Origin: Paragonimus westermani
Taxonomy: Eukaryota > Platyhelminthes > Trematoda > Plagiorchiida > Troglotrematidae
Reading direction: 5' to 3'
Assembly (NCBI GenBank): GCA_008508345.1
Contig: QNGE01000753.1
Coordinates: forward strand, 118,753 to 182,752
Length of the DNA stretch: 64,000 nt
Shown here in pieces: positions 13,901-22,950 of the stretch. The number at the start of each line of letters is the position of its first letter. The stretch's first letter is position 1. Below the pieces are notes generated by a model. That model saw nothing but the letters and a program-made list of their open reading frames with translations, did not search any database and was not told where the DNA came from. A program made the position numbers and the translations under genes.

Positions 13901-14640
13901 ACCCACAAATCCTAATGCAAAAACGAACAATGTAACCCTAACCGGACCGTAAAAAGCCAGTGCGCCGTTTAAATGGACGGGTACAGTTTACTTCAGGTAA
14001 CATTCACGGAGTAGTCGCATACGGCCACTTATTTTAAAAAAATTGACGAACATTGTGAATACGATGTGCCCATAATATAAACCGAATAGATGGCCTAAAA
14101 AGGTCGTAATGTACGAAAATTTATAGAATGCACACACCAACTCTGATCCGAAGTGCCACGATGCATCCAGCAAGGATATCCGCGATCCATCGAGAAAACA
14201 CTGGATTTCTTCGGAGCCCCAACGATTATAAACATAGACCACGGTTAGCATGCACCACTAAAAAGTTATACAAAAAACAACGCCTACCTTTCCGCAGAGA
14301 ATGTCAGCAGGTACACGATACTGAATGCCTTTCCCTTGAAGACGGATGATAGTCAATATTAGAACATTTTTCTCAACATGAGCAGTGAAACCAAGGCCGT
14401 CCTTGTTTAAAAAACTGGGTTGAAAATAAAGCACACAAAATTTTGGGGCTTACGAATAGAGAAGGTTGGAACCCTCTACGTCTGCCTCTATGAAACACCA
14501 ACAACTGAAACTCCAACCCGATTTTTGAGGCCAACGGGTGATAGGAGACAAAACAAGACACTTAGCAGGTAAAGCTCAAGTAACACGCTTACGGATTCAC
14601 TGTTTCCAGGAAACAGAAAATATGAAGTTGCTCTTCGTTG
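1634..14640 (-). CDS. NBEA-like: Neurobeachin/LRBA-like BEACH-family gene (eight internal exons, partial)
   Basis: Neurobeachin and LRBA are very large cytoplasmic scaffold proteins of membrane traffic (A-kinase anchoring, Golgi and synaptic sorting). Eight minus-strand exons were found by matching the family's N-terminal third: 14640-14593, 14560-14454, 14414-14288, 14257-14138, 11296-11147, 9268-9071, 3562-3357 and 1946-1634. Every junction is GT-AG and the phases are compatible; together they give 423 codons without a stop. In order they encode the approach to and body of the concanavalin A-like (LamG) domain, a linker, and the start of the armadillo-like DUF4704 region. Key matches are LSPITRWPQKSGWSF, VVYVYNRWGSEEIQCFLDG, LGGIQVLYPLFERLD and CNPDLWIRAPIE. 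The 5' exons and the large 3' part (PH-BEACH, WD40) are not in view, so neurobeachin and LRBA cannot be separated. An RTE element sits in one intron. Confidence 0.9.
1947..3356 (-). other. Intron of the neurobeachin-like gene (1.4 kb)
   Basis: Only short overlapping minus-strand open frames (2492-2904) without homology are present; nothing else is recognised. Confidence 0.7.
3357..3562 (-). CDS. NBEA-like: Neurobeachin-like exon g (start of DUF4704/armadillo region)
   Basis: This exon has 68 codons plus 2 nt. EVKSVHRTSVTGALHCLGG then IQVLYPLFERLD matches the [30 protein letters not shown] block. The acceptor is catttccag and the donor gtgagt. After the match it carries an acidic, Ser/Thr-rich stretch longer than in human neurobeachin. 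It is separated from exon f by a 5.5-kb intron. Confidence 0.92.
3563..5289 (-). other. Intron of the neurobeachin-like gene, upstream of the RTE copy
   Basis: No element or exon is recognised. A 140-codon minus-strand open stretch (4098-4520) shows no match to the family between exons f and g, which join directly. Confidence 0.6.
5290..8230 (+). mobile_element. RTE-type non-LTR retrotransposon, decayed near-complete copy
   Basis: This is a plus-strand element inside the neurobeachin intron. An AP-endonuclease remnant has VSAYAPTDCSEVG near 5475-5515 and TGDMNTQVG at 5582-5608. The pre-RT/RT region follows at about 6250-6620 (FKFIRATGPRRPAVSE, VYVEPPNETAV). Later come FVTDEVIEDCLRR and LPGGRLTDLDYVDEKV (the catalytic YADD-type box now reads YVDE) at about 7045-7160, and the C-terminal LHMHRLRWLGHVFGMS near 7640. 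The 3' UTR at about 7980-8220 is shared with the copies at 48.7, 55.2 and 58.9 kb. Many stops and frameshifts make it inactive. This domain order fits the RTE clade (SR2/SjR2-like elements of schistosomes); the family name is inference. Confidence 0.85.
8231..9070 (-). other. Intron remainder after the RTE copy
   Basis: Nothing is recognised. A region near 8430-8500 faintly resembles a tRNA head but lacks a B box. Confidence 0.6.
9071..9268 (-). CDS. NBEA-like: Neurobeachin-like exon f (linker after ConA-like domain)
   Basis: This exon has 66 codons, phase 0 at both ends. SHRRLLYGGGHLRNSLMFAY corresponds to the family's EHHKQVLYDGKLASSIAFTY, and the segment RNLCLNRAP..DVFAHSSHAIM to QLCLESSP..IFVHSPHALM. 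The acceptor is cttgattcag and the donor gtatgc. Confidence 0.92.
9269..11146 (-). other. Intron of the neurobeachin-like gene (1.9 kb)
   Basis: It contains the hairpin at 10113-10169. A 123-codon minus-strand frame at 9898-10269 runs through that hairpin and has no homology. Confidence 0.7.
10113..10169. repeat. 27-bp near-perfect hairpin
   Basis: Arms at 10113-10139 (acgaacgagtaatttcaacc accagtt) and 10143-10169 pair with two mismatches around a 3-nt loop. It lies in the neurobeachin intron between exons e and f and could be a MITE relic or a transcript-borne stem. The loop is very short for a microRNA precursor. Confidence 0.85.
11147..11296 (-). CDS. NBEA-like: Neurobeachin-like exon e (end of ConA-like domain)
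   Basis: This exon has 50 codons, phase 0 at both ends, starting LLNRCSIGGSLGTSTRGTSF. CGLLTNLMGFTIALSPEQI is the counterpart of CGQLGAVYVFSEALNPAQI, and IYTLGVEYQ that of IHQLGPGYK. The acceptor is ggttatag and the donor gtaagg. Confidence 0.92.
11326..12420 (+). pseudogene. Decayed plus-strand ORF series with a zinc-finger-like motif
   Basis: Open stretches on the strand opposite the neurobeachin gene include DDCGQKLPNYPSDKPVNLRR, IDKYINIQAKHFAEHIKTYG, KTTYKKCGH, then NNGMPACKQCYVIFLGKQNM with HAQSVC (C-x2-C-x11-H-x4-C) and TRRIDNTAANIAVEYTFHHY. The A-rich, basic character and a single Cys/His finger fit a retroelement ORF1, but I recognise no family. Stops separate the pieces. It lies wholly within the intron 11297-14137. 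Confidence 0.3.
12421..14137 (-). other. Remainder of the 2.8-kb neurobeachin intron
   Basis: AT-rich DNA with no recognisable exon or element; a 125-codon minus-strand frame at 12462-12839 has no homology. Confidence 0.6.
14138..14257 (-). CDS. NBEA-like: Neurobeachin-like exon d (ConA-like domain)
   Basis: This exon has 40 codons, phase 0 at both ends. WCMLTVVYVYNRWGSEEIQ matches the WYMISIVHIYNRWRNSEI block, followed by a CFLDG..I turn and ASWHFGSEL. The acceptor lies after a T-rich tract (ttttttag) and the donor is gtgtgt. It sits 30 nt from exon c. Confidence 0.93.
14288..14414 (-). CDS. NBEA-like: Neurobeachin-like exon c (ConA-like domain)
   Basis: This exon has 1 nt plus 42 codons. 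It includes KDGLGFTAHVEKNVLILTI and LQGKGIQYRVPADILCGK, matching the GVGYSAHFVGNCLIVTSL and KGKGFQ strands of neurobeachin. The acceptor is tcaacccag and the donor gtaggcg; it ends in phase 0. No single long open frame reveals it; homology across very small introns does. Confidence 0.88.
14454..14560 (-). CDS. NBEA-like: Neurobeachin-like exon b (start of ConA-like domain)
   Basis: This exon has 35 codons plus 2 nt. It reads ...LSPITRWPQKSGWSFS..CFIEADVEG.., matching the family's [21 protein letters not shown]-type strand at the start of the lectin-like fold. The acceptor is ctgctaag and the donor gtaagc; phase 0 in, phase 2 out. It is separated from the exons on either side by introns of 32 and 39 nt. 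Confidence 0.85.
14593..14640 (-). CDS. NBEA-like: Neurobeachin-like exon a (before the ConA-like domain)
   Basis: This exon has 16 codons (QRRATSYFLFPGNSES) and matches the QRHGPDTFFNFPG-type segment just before the lectin-like domain of neurobeachin. The acceptor is ...gttcag and the donor is gtaagc; both ends are phase 0. It is short, so it rests mainly on the FPG motif and on the 32-nt intron that joins it to the next exon. Confidence 0.7.
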
Positions 14641-15787
14641 CTGAACAGATGTTGTGATATACTTCAAATAATCGATAGATGAAGTCGTCTGGGTGACGAT
14701 AAACCACGAAATAATGACATACCAAACAATTAGAAAAGGAATAGAGGGTACTAAAAAAGTTAGCCAGGCATTCTACATCAAGCCTTGAGTCGTTAGTCGG
14801 CCTTATTATAGAGACGGACAAACTGACATTTTCCGTGTGTGCAAGAACGAGCGTTAAACTCGATGACTTCGAGGGCATAACGCATTTATAAACCCCCGAA
14901 GTTTGCGATGCCTGTGTACGAACTCTGGTAAACTTCGAAATGTACAAGACAGCGAAACAGCCCGAATATCAGAAAGGGAAATTCAACAGCTCAGCTGTAC
15001 TTTCGGACGGCCCGCCTCTTCAATAGCACCAAAATTTGGCGTGAAAAAGGTGCGTGCAGTCGATAAACCGTAAATTTTCCTATGATCTGCAAAGCAAAAT
15101 GATATTGAGTTACTGAGCTCATTAACGTATTGTGGCGTGTTCCAGTCCTCGAACTCGCTGTATTCTCTTGGTGGGGGGTGTTTTTGTTTTAATCTTCTGT
15201 AACAATGCAGAAACTTGAAACACTGGGTTCCCTTCAGTAACTTCGTCAGCGCAGATAGAAGACATGTTACGATATGTTGACTCGGGCTACAGTTACATGG
15301 TCAGGGCACATGGTCGTAGTAAATTATATAGGGCATACAACGTCAGGTACACTGTAACGGGTATTAACTGAGTGTGTACGACCGACAACCTAATGCTTCT
15401 TTCATACTGCTCAAACTACAGGCTATACCCTGGTACATCCTTGAGAGTTCGTAACTTTTATGAAACTGAGAAACGCTTTCGTAATAAGCCCGCCCACATT
15501 CGAGGTTTTTAGAAGACACCTTACGAAATGTTACAGACAGCAGTCAGTGACGCAGTTCACTTCAAACCGTCTCGAACAATACGCGTGATCCTTGTATAAA
15601 CGCTCTGGACGCTCAGAAATACCTTACTATGGATTTTGTGATGACACCCACTCAGGACCATGTGCAATAATCCTACGCCCGTTAATTCCCATCAGTCGCA
15701 CACGTTAAACATACCAGTTATATATGACGGACAACTTGAGATAGACAGGGTATGAACACGTATACGATCACACCACGTATTATGCCA
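14641..15787. other. Intron sequence with a possible LINE tail
   Basis: On the plus strand near 15440-15530 the translation FMKLRNAFVISPPTFEVFRR with HL resembles the C-terminal end of CR1/Jockey-like ORF2. The rest is unrecognised, including a 116-codon minus-strand frame at 14597-14947 that overlaps exon a in another frame. Confidence 0.4.
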
Positions 15788-16150
15788 TCACCACCACGGC
15801 AACCCTATAGGTTGCTTTACCCACTTTTTTGGACATAGCGCCGGCTGTTGAGGTCTACTCAGCATGGCTTCGCTAAAGGCCAGTAGCTTCGGGTTCTGCT
15901 GACGTAACAATATTTTGAAAAAGTTAAGTGGGACCACCTGGTGACCTGTTAACATGATGTGCCTGGCATTCGATGATGCGGGTCTTCGAGTAACCGATTC
16001 ACTGATTTCCAGTTGTGTGTCATGCGCTGTGTTAACCGGTTTGGGATGTGTTCGGCCACACGCTGAGATATCCATCGGTCTGTTCTGCCTATAGGGTCGC
16101 CGTGGTGGTGATGACATAATACGTGGTGTGATCGTGTACGTGTCCATGAC
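15788..16150 (-). mobile_element. Penelope-like element, GIY-YIG C-terminal fragment
   Basis: The minus strand, over two frames, reads DPIGRTDRWISQRVAEHIPN (GIY-YIG endonuclease core) and then ARHIMLTGHQVVPLNFFKIL, LRQQNPKLLAFSEAM and PALCPKKW....LPW, in the same order as the PLE copies at 28.5 and 46.4 kb. The reverse-transcriptase part is absent. A frameshift lies between the two parts. Confidence 0.75.
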
Positions 16151-16559
16151 CGCCTATCTCTAATTGTCCATCGAATATAACTTGCATGCTTTATGGTTGT
16201 GACTGATAAGAGTAAACGAAGTGTCGACATATCGCAACATATATCTTCTTTCTGCGCGAATAAAATACCGAAACCTTTGCGCACGCAGTTTAAACTCTCC
16301 ACTGATGTTCGCTACATTGTTATCTCTTCCAGGTCTCCCGCCTACAAATAATTCAACGTGTTTCACATGACATGTACGCCCCAAGAACCGGACAGTTGAC
16401 CCCCCTGGACCAACTTGTTTGTACGATTGAAAAATCTTCTGTATGTTGAGACTTTGATTCTCTCGTGCCGCCATTTTTGACATTGTGCGGATCGCCGCCT
16501 CGTCCCTGTATCACCGATACATTACGTCTTTTCCCCGGTTCTGGATAGCTTCGGAACTG

Positions 16560-19500
16560 TCCGTGATCGCTGTCCTATGTGAACGTTTGTCTTCTCGTTA
16601 CAATTGTTGACAGAGGTGGGATAAATACGAAATTGTATTTCACCTCACCCTCTCTATCGACGGATTTTACCAACGAATTGAACGAGCTGTGCTGCAATTT
16701 TAGGCTATCAACAAGCCAACCTGTCTTCTACAATCCCGATGATGGCTTTGACGATCGGGCGCTCAAAGTCAAGATTGACTTATCAGCAGTTAACTACGAG
16801 CTACCAACCTTTCATATCCTCAGTTTTTTGAGCGATGCAGCTGTGAAGCAATTTCGTGTTTCTAATGTGACCTCAGTCATATGGGAAACCTTACAATGAT
16901 TGTTCGGGCGAACGGAATTGGTGCCTGGTTATCGCGAAAGGTTCCATACCAGGCATCAGCAACCGTCACAATTGGTGGAGATTTCCCGTCGTGACCTGCG
17001 GGTGGTGGCTCTGAAAGCGTTTCCACAATCATCCCCGATGAAAAGAGATCGTCAGGTTTGCGACTGTTCTTGTCTGGGGTAATCTAATCAGGAACAATGC
17101 GGAAAAGTCCTGTGCAAACCGGCATCGTCGTTGTCAAAGGCGGTTGAAAAGTCACGGGCATTTCAGGCAGCGTAAGAGTCCATGCGTAACACCTTTTCTG
17201 TGACAGAACCCATGTGTTTTCCTGCCCGAAATATCCCCCAGCCAAGTTCCCCAGCGAGTAATTGCATCTACTGCAAGAAATTCGGTTCCCGCGAACAGAA
17301 ATGTGGACATAATCCGCCTCTGACAGAGAGCCGAATTACACGATGTAGGTCGCTTCCGTCGTTATGTGGTTAGCTAATACTGGTGTAGATAAGCCACTAA
17401 CTGTGAACGGTAGACTAGTCAATGAGGCTGTCTGTTTTTCGATTGATACTGGTGCCTCGTGTTCTATTTTAAATTCGGCCGTGGCAGCCCAGCTCAATTA
17501 CAAAATAGTGCAGCCTGAGTACCGTCATCAAATTTTAACGGCAAACGAAATCACTTTGCAGTAAGCAGCCACTTGCCATGGAACGCGCTTTCAGGAATGG
17601 ATTTTCTACGACGTTACTGCGATAAGATCGACCCAGCCACACAAACAATTTGCTTCCGTTATAACACCAATGTCCAAGTGGAAGGCAGGCCTCAAACGGT
17701 AAACGTACTAGAAGCTTCTTATAAACTAGACGAACCGGAATCTATTTTGATACAGGCGTTACTAGCTGGGACGGCTCTACCCTATGCTGAAAGGCTGATG
17801 CTAACAAGCCTTTTACTTAGCTTCTTCGACGTGTTCCAGTGCGGTAGTGAGGAAACTGGGCAAACTGGATTCGTACAACGCGAAATTGATACCAGCGACC
17901 ATCACCCTCTTTGACGACTCGCCAGAGGAATTCCTGTTCACTACCAGTTGCAGCTGAATATCATGATTCAGGACATGCTAAACAGGACAGTCATACGCCC
18001 ATCGACATGTCCCTGGGTATCTCTCTTCGTGTTAGTTAAAAGGAAGTACGGCAGCTTGCGGTTATGCGTTGACTACAGATGTTTAATTGCTAAACCAGAG
18101 AGAGGTTCATTCCCTCTGCCACGCATAGATATCACACCCAATGCTTTACATGGCGCAAAGTGGTTCTCTACGCCTGACCCAGTTTCAGGGTACTGACAGG
18201 TTGAAGTCCGCCCAGCAGATCGTCGAAAGACGGCATTCTGGCTGTACGAATTCGAAACGATAACCTTCGGCCTAGCTAACGCGCCTGCTATTTTTCAACG
18301 ACTGATGCGGACAGTGTTGCAAGACTTAGTACCAGGCCAATGTTTAATCAACCCCGACGACATTGTTGTTCACGCCGTCACGATTGAAGAGAATAATTCC
18401 AGACGGAAGAGCGTATTAGAACGTCTCCGAATTGTGAGCTTGAAGTTAGGGCCTACAGAATGCGTGTTTTTAAGGCAAGAAGTATCATTCCTAGGTCATT
18501 TGACCACACACTCAGGAGTAAAAAACGATGGCACGAAAGTCAAAGTTGTTGGTTGGCCTTTATTACGATCAGTGAGCAAAGTATGCAGTTTTGTAGGACT
18601 GGTTTCGAATTATTGGGGATTTGTTCCAAACTTTGCGGGGGTCACATCTCCACTGCATCACCTTACAAAGAAAGACAAGAAATTCGTATGGTCTGCTGGG
18701 TGCCATGAAGCATTGAACACTCTTAAAGATGAGCTCAGTTCCCCTCCCATTCTAGCGTTTTCCGACTTCTTACCATCAGCCGGCCCTTTCACACTAGACA
18801 CTGACTCCGGCGCCTTAGCTATCGGCGCTGTACTGTCCCAGAAGTCGACCAATAGGGAAGTCCTGATTGCCTATCCAAGTCGTCAGCTCGATAAGCGAGA
18901 AAGGTGTTATTCCACTACGCGCCGTGTAATGTTAGCTCTGGTGTATTTCCTTAAACACTTCTGCCCTCATTTACTCGCGAAAACCTTCGAATTTGGGACG
19001 GACCATCAAGCACTACGATGAATTCGCAACATTTGAGAGCCCGAGGGCCAAGTAGCACGTTGGTTAGAATATTGCGGGAATACGACCTTGACTTCAGCTA
19101 TCGCCCGAACAGCCGTCACGCGAATTCGGACACTCTGTCTCGCTTCCCCGCGGGAATTGTTAATGCTATGTTATCTACACCCACAGCTGGGGCTACGTGA
19201 GCACACGACCAACTGAATGATCCGTACCTTCCTAACATCTACTGTCGAAAAACGGGTGGAAACCCGGAACCGATTGGTCGCGAAATGGAGGAAAAATCCC
19301 CTGAAAAACACGGCTTATGGTCACAGCGATCGAATTTGCGAGTTATCGACGAAGTATTACATTCATTCAGTAGAACCAAACGAACGTATAGACTAGTTGT
19401 TCCATCTGGCAAGGTTTCCAATTTTGTCCGAGAAGAACATAAAGGACTGGGACGTGCGGGTCAACGAAGAACTGAAGCAACTCTCCGACAGCGCTTTTGG

Positions 19501-19560
19501 TGGTCAACGCTACATGACGATGTTGTTCGCAATTGGGCCAACTGACACATTACAGACACA
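16560..19560 (+). mobile_element. Ty3/Gypsy LTR retrotransposon, decayed internal region
   Basis: Gag lies at about 16579-17310 (RDLRVVALKAFPQSSPMKRD; zinc knuckle CIYCKKFGSREQKC, with Ser where His is expected). The aspartic protease is at 17364-17564 (SIDTGASCSI). RT is at about 17940-18560 (LRLCVDYR, ITFGLANAPAIFQR; the YxDD box reads NPDDIVVH). RNase H is at about 18690-19200 (FTLDTDSGALAIGAVLSQ, TDHQALR, YDLDFSYRPNS). The integrase zinc-finger region starts at about 19380-19545 (RRTEATLRQRFWWSTLHDD) and then breaks off. Stops fall at 17562, 17912, 18194, 19019 and 19198. I found no flanking LTR pair by eye. It is antisense to the neurobeachin-like gene. Confidence 0.9.
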
Positions 19561-20989
19561 TTACAGGTGACAGAATATCTCAACATGTATCTGTCCACGC
19601 CTGAAAACATCTACGTCGGAAGACAACACCATCTCCCTGGGCAACTCACACTATGAACGGGCCGCCCGGTTGTCGAAAATCTTAGTAACGTATTGCTTTT
19701 ACTGTCTCCGAGCCAATAGGGGCTAGTAAGAGCTCATGCGGAATTCGCGTGGGGGTCCGCACAGATCTGCGCTGGGTAGTGCGGACCACGACACTTTCTT
19801 TCACAGAAGAAGTATCCCGACGAAAGTAGCATGTATCGCTGGCAAACAGTTTGGAAGATCTGATAATTTGCAAGGGACTAAATAGCACAAAATATGGGTT
19901 CCATCGGATAAAAACCAATGACGGATGTTCATTTTGTCAAGGTTTGTTGCGTTATTTTGATATTGCTGAGGTTCGCTTGATGTTGAAAGGTGGCCCTACG
20001 CTCTACTCTTTTCCCTAAATGGGATACATTATTCCTTCTTGTTCTTACACAACCTACTTTGACCGTTTCCCTTATCCCTATTTAGTCCCAACCCTGTAAA
20101 CTTCCAAATACCGAAATTGGACATTTTTCTTCCATATTTATCCTTGAGTAACTTATGATTTCTGTCATTTTTCGATGCATGAACAGTCGTTTCGCTCTGA
20201 CCAAACCAATGACCATTTGTTTGAGTGAGCTCAACCCGTTTCATCGTCCACCATTGTTGATCGGTGCCTGGTTGTTAATTTGTTGTGCGGGCACTTTCTT
20301 TCTTTGAGTGCTGAGAATTTTCACATTCGATGTGAGAGACAATTTTCTTGTACATTGATTCAATTAGTGCCGTGTTAAATCCAGTTATTACGAGCGCCTT
20401 CTCGTTAACCGTTTCGAGGATAGATTATCTCTGTCGTTGAATATTGAGAGGCATTTACTGGATCAACAGATTACGCGTAACTCGGTGTGAACTTGAATCG
20501 TTGGCGAACGATTCAATAACGGGAAAAGCGCAACTTGGCGAGACTGATTCTCTACCGCTTGAGCTACGGAGCATCACCGGCAGTTTATAAATATCGCATG
20601 TAGAACTGGTTGCTACTAAGTTTTACTGTCATATGGAGTCCTCCAAATAATATCTTAGCAGATATTACTAAGTGACAGGTATGTGCAACGAACACTGCAT
20701 AACTCCTTCGCCACAGCGTTTGATGGTGGCAGAATAAAACGCTTTATTGAAAAGGGGTAGTCAGCAGTGGCTCATTTCAGGGTGCCTAAAGTTGTTTCTA
20801 TGAAATGTTCAGGCTCCGGGTCACTGCGTTCAACAAAAACGGATTTCAGACAACCAGTAGGCACAGAGTAATTCACCACGCTAAAAAATAAACAACAGCC
20901 AGGTACGGAGGTAGAAAAACTTGTCATATTACAAAGGGCCCCAGGCCCAAAACAGTCCTATGAAACAGCAAGCAGTTCATTATATCTAG
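19561..20989. other. Unassigned sequence between the Gypsy and CR1-like copies
   Basis: There is no clear LTR or gene. A tRNA-like head on the minus strand at about 20535-20580 (tagctcaagcggtagag) lacks a B box. Minus-strand frames at 19682-19918 and 20029-20244 have no homology. Confidence 0.5.
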
Positions 20990-22060
20990 GCATGCCTCAG
21001 TGATGACAAAGCGAATCTCTACAATAAAAGTTCGTATATGTCAAGTTATCAAGCATGGCAAACTATTCATATTCGCTGACGTTATCAAACTTGTTTACGG
21101 CTTCCCTCCTGGTAATCTAAATGGATGTTTGGAAAATATACGAAAGAACCTCATGTCATTAGAGATTTGGTGTCAAATTTGGCTGGTGATATTTTCAGCC
21201 AATAAAACCACTATCGTTATGCATGGTTGTCACGCACCAGATGGCTCTATAAAGCTGGACAGTCACAGCATATCAACCGCCAACTCAGTACGTGACCTGG
21301 GTTTACGCTACTCAAACTCATTCAAATTCGCGAAACATATATATCGTTCCTAGTCGCTGAAACCAGACGGACGATAGGTTAAAATAAACACTTATTCTTC
21401 CTGACTGCTGCTCGATTACACTTTTACAAACTATGTGTACGACCCCAGTTTGAGTACTGCACGTTCATATATGGCCACCTGCGCAAGCCTGATAGGCTAC
21501 TTCTGGAAATCCTCCAACGTACATTCACGAGAACCTTATTGGGTTATCCATCTCTAATCTGCGGAAAACGTTGTCAGACGCTTGCAACTGATCCTATTTT
21601 GTTACGGCGACTCAAGCTTAATCTTGCACTCAGGTATAATCTGGTCTATGGCAATGAATTCACTGTCAGCTTCGCAACTCGCTTACAAAACAGGCCGTAT
21701 TATAACCTCAGAACTAAGGACTTCACTTTGGCAGCTCTGAAATCCCGGGGAAAATGCGCTCAAATGTTTTCCTGGTAAAATATTCCAACATTTGGAATGA
21801 ACTCCCGTATGCCATTAGAGCCAGTAATATACACCGATTGAATCAAAACTTAGAAACTTTCCTGACAATGACGAACGTCATGTCCTTTTTCAAGCTCTAC
21901 TTGTCTGAGGACGTTATCTTCGAAAACAGACCTAATAACATCTGACGAAAAACCTTCTATATTGCGTGATTTTACGTCACGCACCCCTCGAACCGATCAA
22001 ACTCACCGAGTTCTGGACAGATTTACTTTTGGACTTGCCAGCGAACAGGAAAACATGTCT
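20990..22060 (+). mobile_element. CR1/Jockey-like non-LTR retrotransposon, 5'-truncated
   Basis: The plus strand covers the late RT (LFIFADVIKLVYGFPPGNL, where the second catalytic Asp of FADD is now Val, then ANKTTIVMHGCHAPDGSIK and SVRDLGLRYSNS). After a frameshift it continues HFYKLCVRPQFEYCTFIYG, TRTLLGYPSLICGKRC and RRLKLNLALRYNLVYGNEF. It ends with the typical tail LVKYSNIWNELPYAIRASN. The order matches the C-terminal half of CR1/Jockey-like ORF2. Its 3' limit is uncertain. Confidence 0.85.
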
Positions 22061-22827
22061 ATAGTCAACACGCATAGGTGTCAATATACATGCCTGTTAG
22101 TAACAACCCGATCATCCTGGTACACCCCTTCCCCATACTTGTTGATAGCTTGTGTGTCTGTGTTGTAAACCACCATGCAAAAGCTGAGCATCCTAAAGTT
22201 GTTTGGAAAAAAATCAACCTGTTCGTCTCGGGACTGCACAATAGCCTTGGGTTGCAACTCTTCCTTTTTCTCCCCTGAAAGACCATCAGGCAACTCACGG
22301 TATTATCACAAATCCTTCGCATTCCAGGTTAAGCACATAGTCGATCTCTTCTCGTGTTATTTGATAACAGCTGTTTGCTAATGGTATATATTTCATCAAT
22401 TAACACAATGCTGTTAACTTCGCATACAGTGTTATACCAGAATATCATGTTCCAGTGTTCGTCATAGCTCACATAGTCAGCTTTAAGTTCTCTCGTTTAT
22501 CCGCTCTCCATTCTTGGTTTCACTGATATATCCCGTGAGAGAAAACATCCCCCGCCCGGGTACTCAAAATTCCGCAATGTCTGGGCACATCGCGAGCTTC
22601 TAAAAATTCTTTGGGACTTGAGCGAAGAATGACCTCCGGTCGAAAGGTCCATGCGTTCCCCGCGAAATTATATTCGTCTCCACCTCGCTCCCATCATGAA
22701 AAATTTCTTGCACATTTTCCCAGAACTACCCACATGGAATACTAATAAAATTCTTCGCCAATACACCCTAGCAATCCTCCAACCACCACTTTTTTGATAC
22801 AACCTTGAGCATTAGGCCAGTGGTCAC
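22061..22827. other. Unassigned sequence after the CR1-like copy
   Basis: This is probably LINE 3' flank and intron. Several overlapping open frames at 22065-22381 on both strands have no homology. Confidence 0.5.
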
Positions 22828-22950
22828 CTTGTGACGTGCCAATTGATGTAACAAATCAATTATTTTTTCGAATTGTGCAGATCCCAAGTGATATCGTTTC
22901 AGAACTATGTAGCTCAAAATTTTCTGCCCATACTTGAATTTTTCCTTCTG
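22828..22950 (-). CDS. Candidate earlier exon of the neurobeachin-like gene
   Basis: A minus-strand open stretch reads ILSYIVLKRYHLGSAQF then EKIIDLLHQLARHK and ends at a possible donor (aag|gtgacc). The pattern resembles the LGVLASYSITVKELKLLFSML helices that precede the lectin-like domain in neurobeachin. Identity is low, no convincing pyrimidine-rich acceptor was located, and the 5' limit given is a guess. If real, it places the elements at 15.5-22.4 kb inside a single intron. Confidence 0.3.

Larger units (their letters stand above)
14258..14592 (-). other. Three very small introns of the neurobeachin-like gene
   Basis: Introns at 14258-14287 (30 nt), 14415-14453 (39 nt) and 14561-14592 (32 nt) all begin GT and end AG, and their removal restores the continuous family match. 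They have little room for a branch site; the 30-nt one is almost entirely a T-rich tract between gtaggcg and tag. Clusters of roughly 30-40-nt introns in the 5' parts of genes are known from schistosomes. Confidence 0.85.

Noticed and set aside
20520..20600. tRNA gene or SINE head on the minus strand
   Set aside because: Only the A-box half resembles a tRNA; no B box follows and no second copy was seen.
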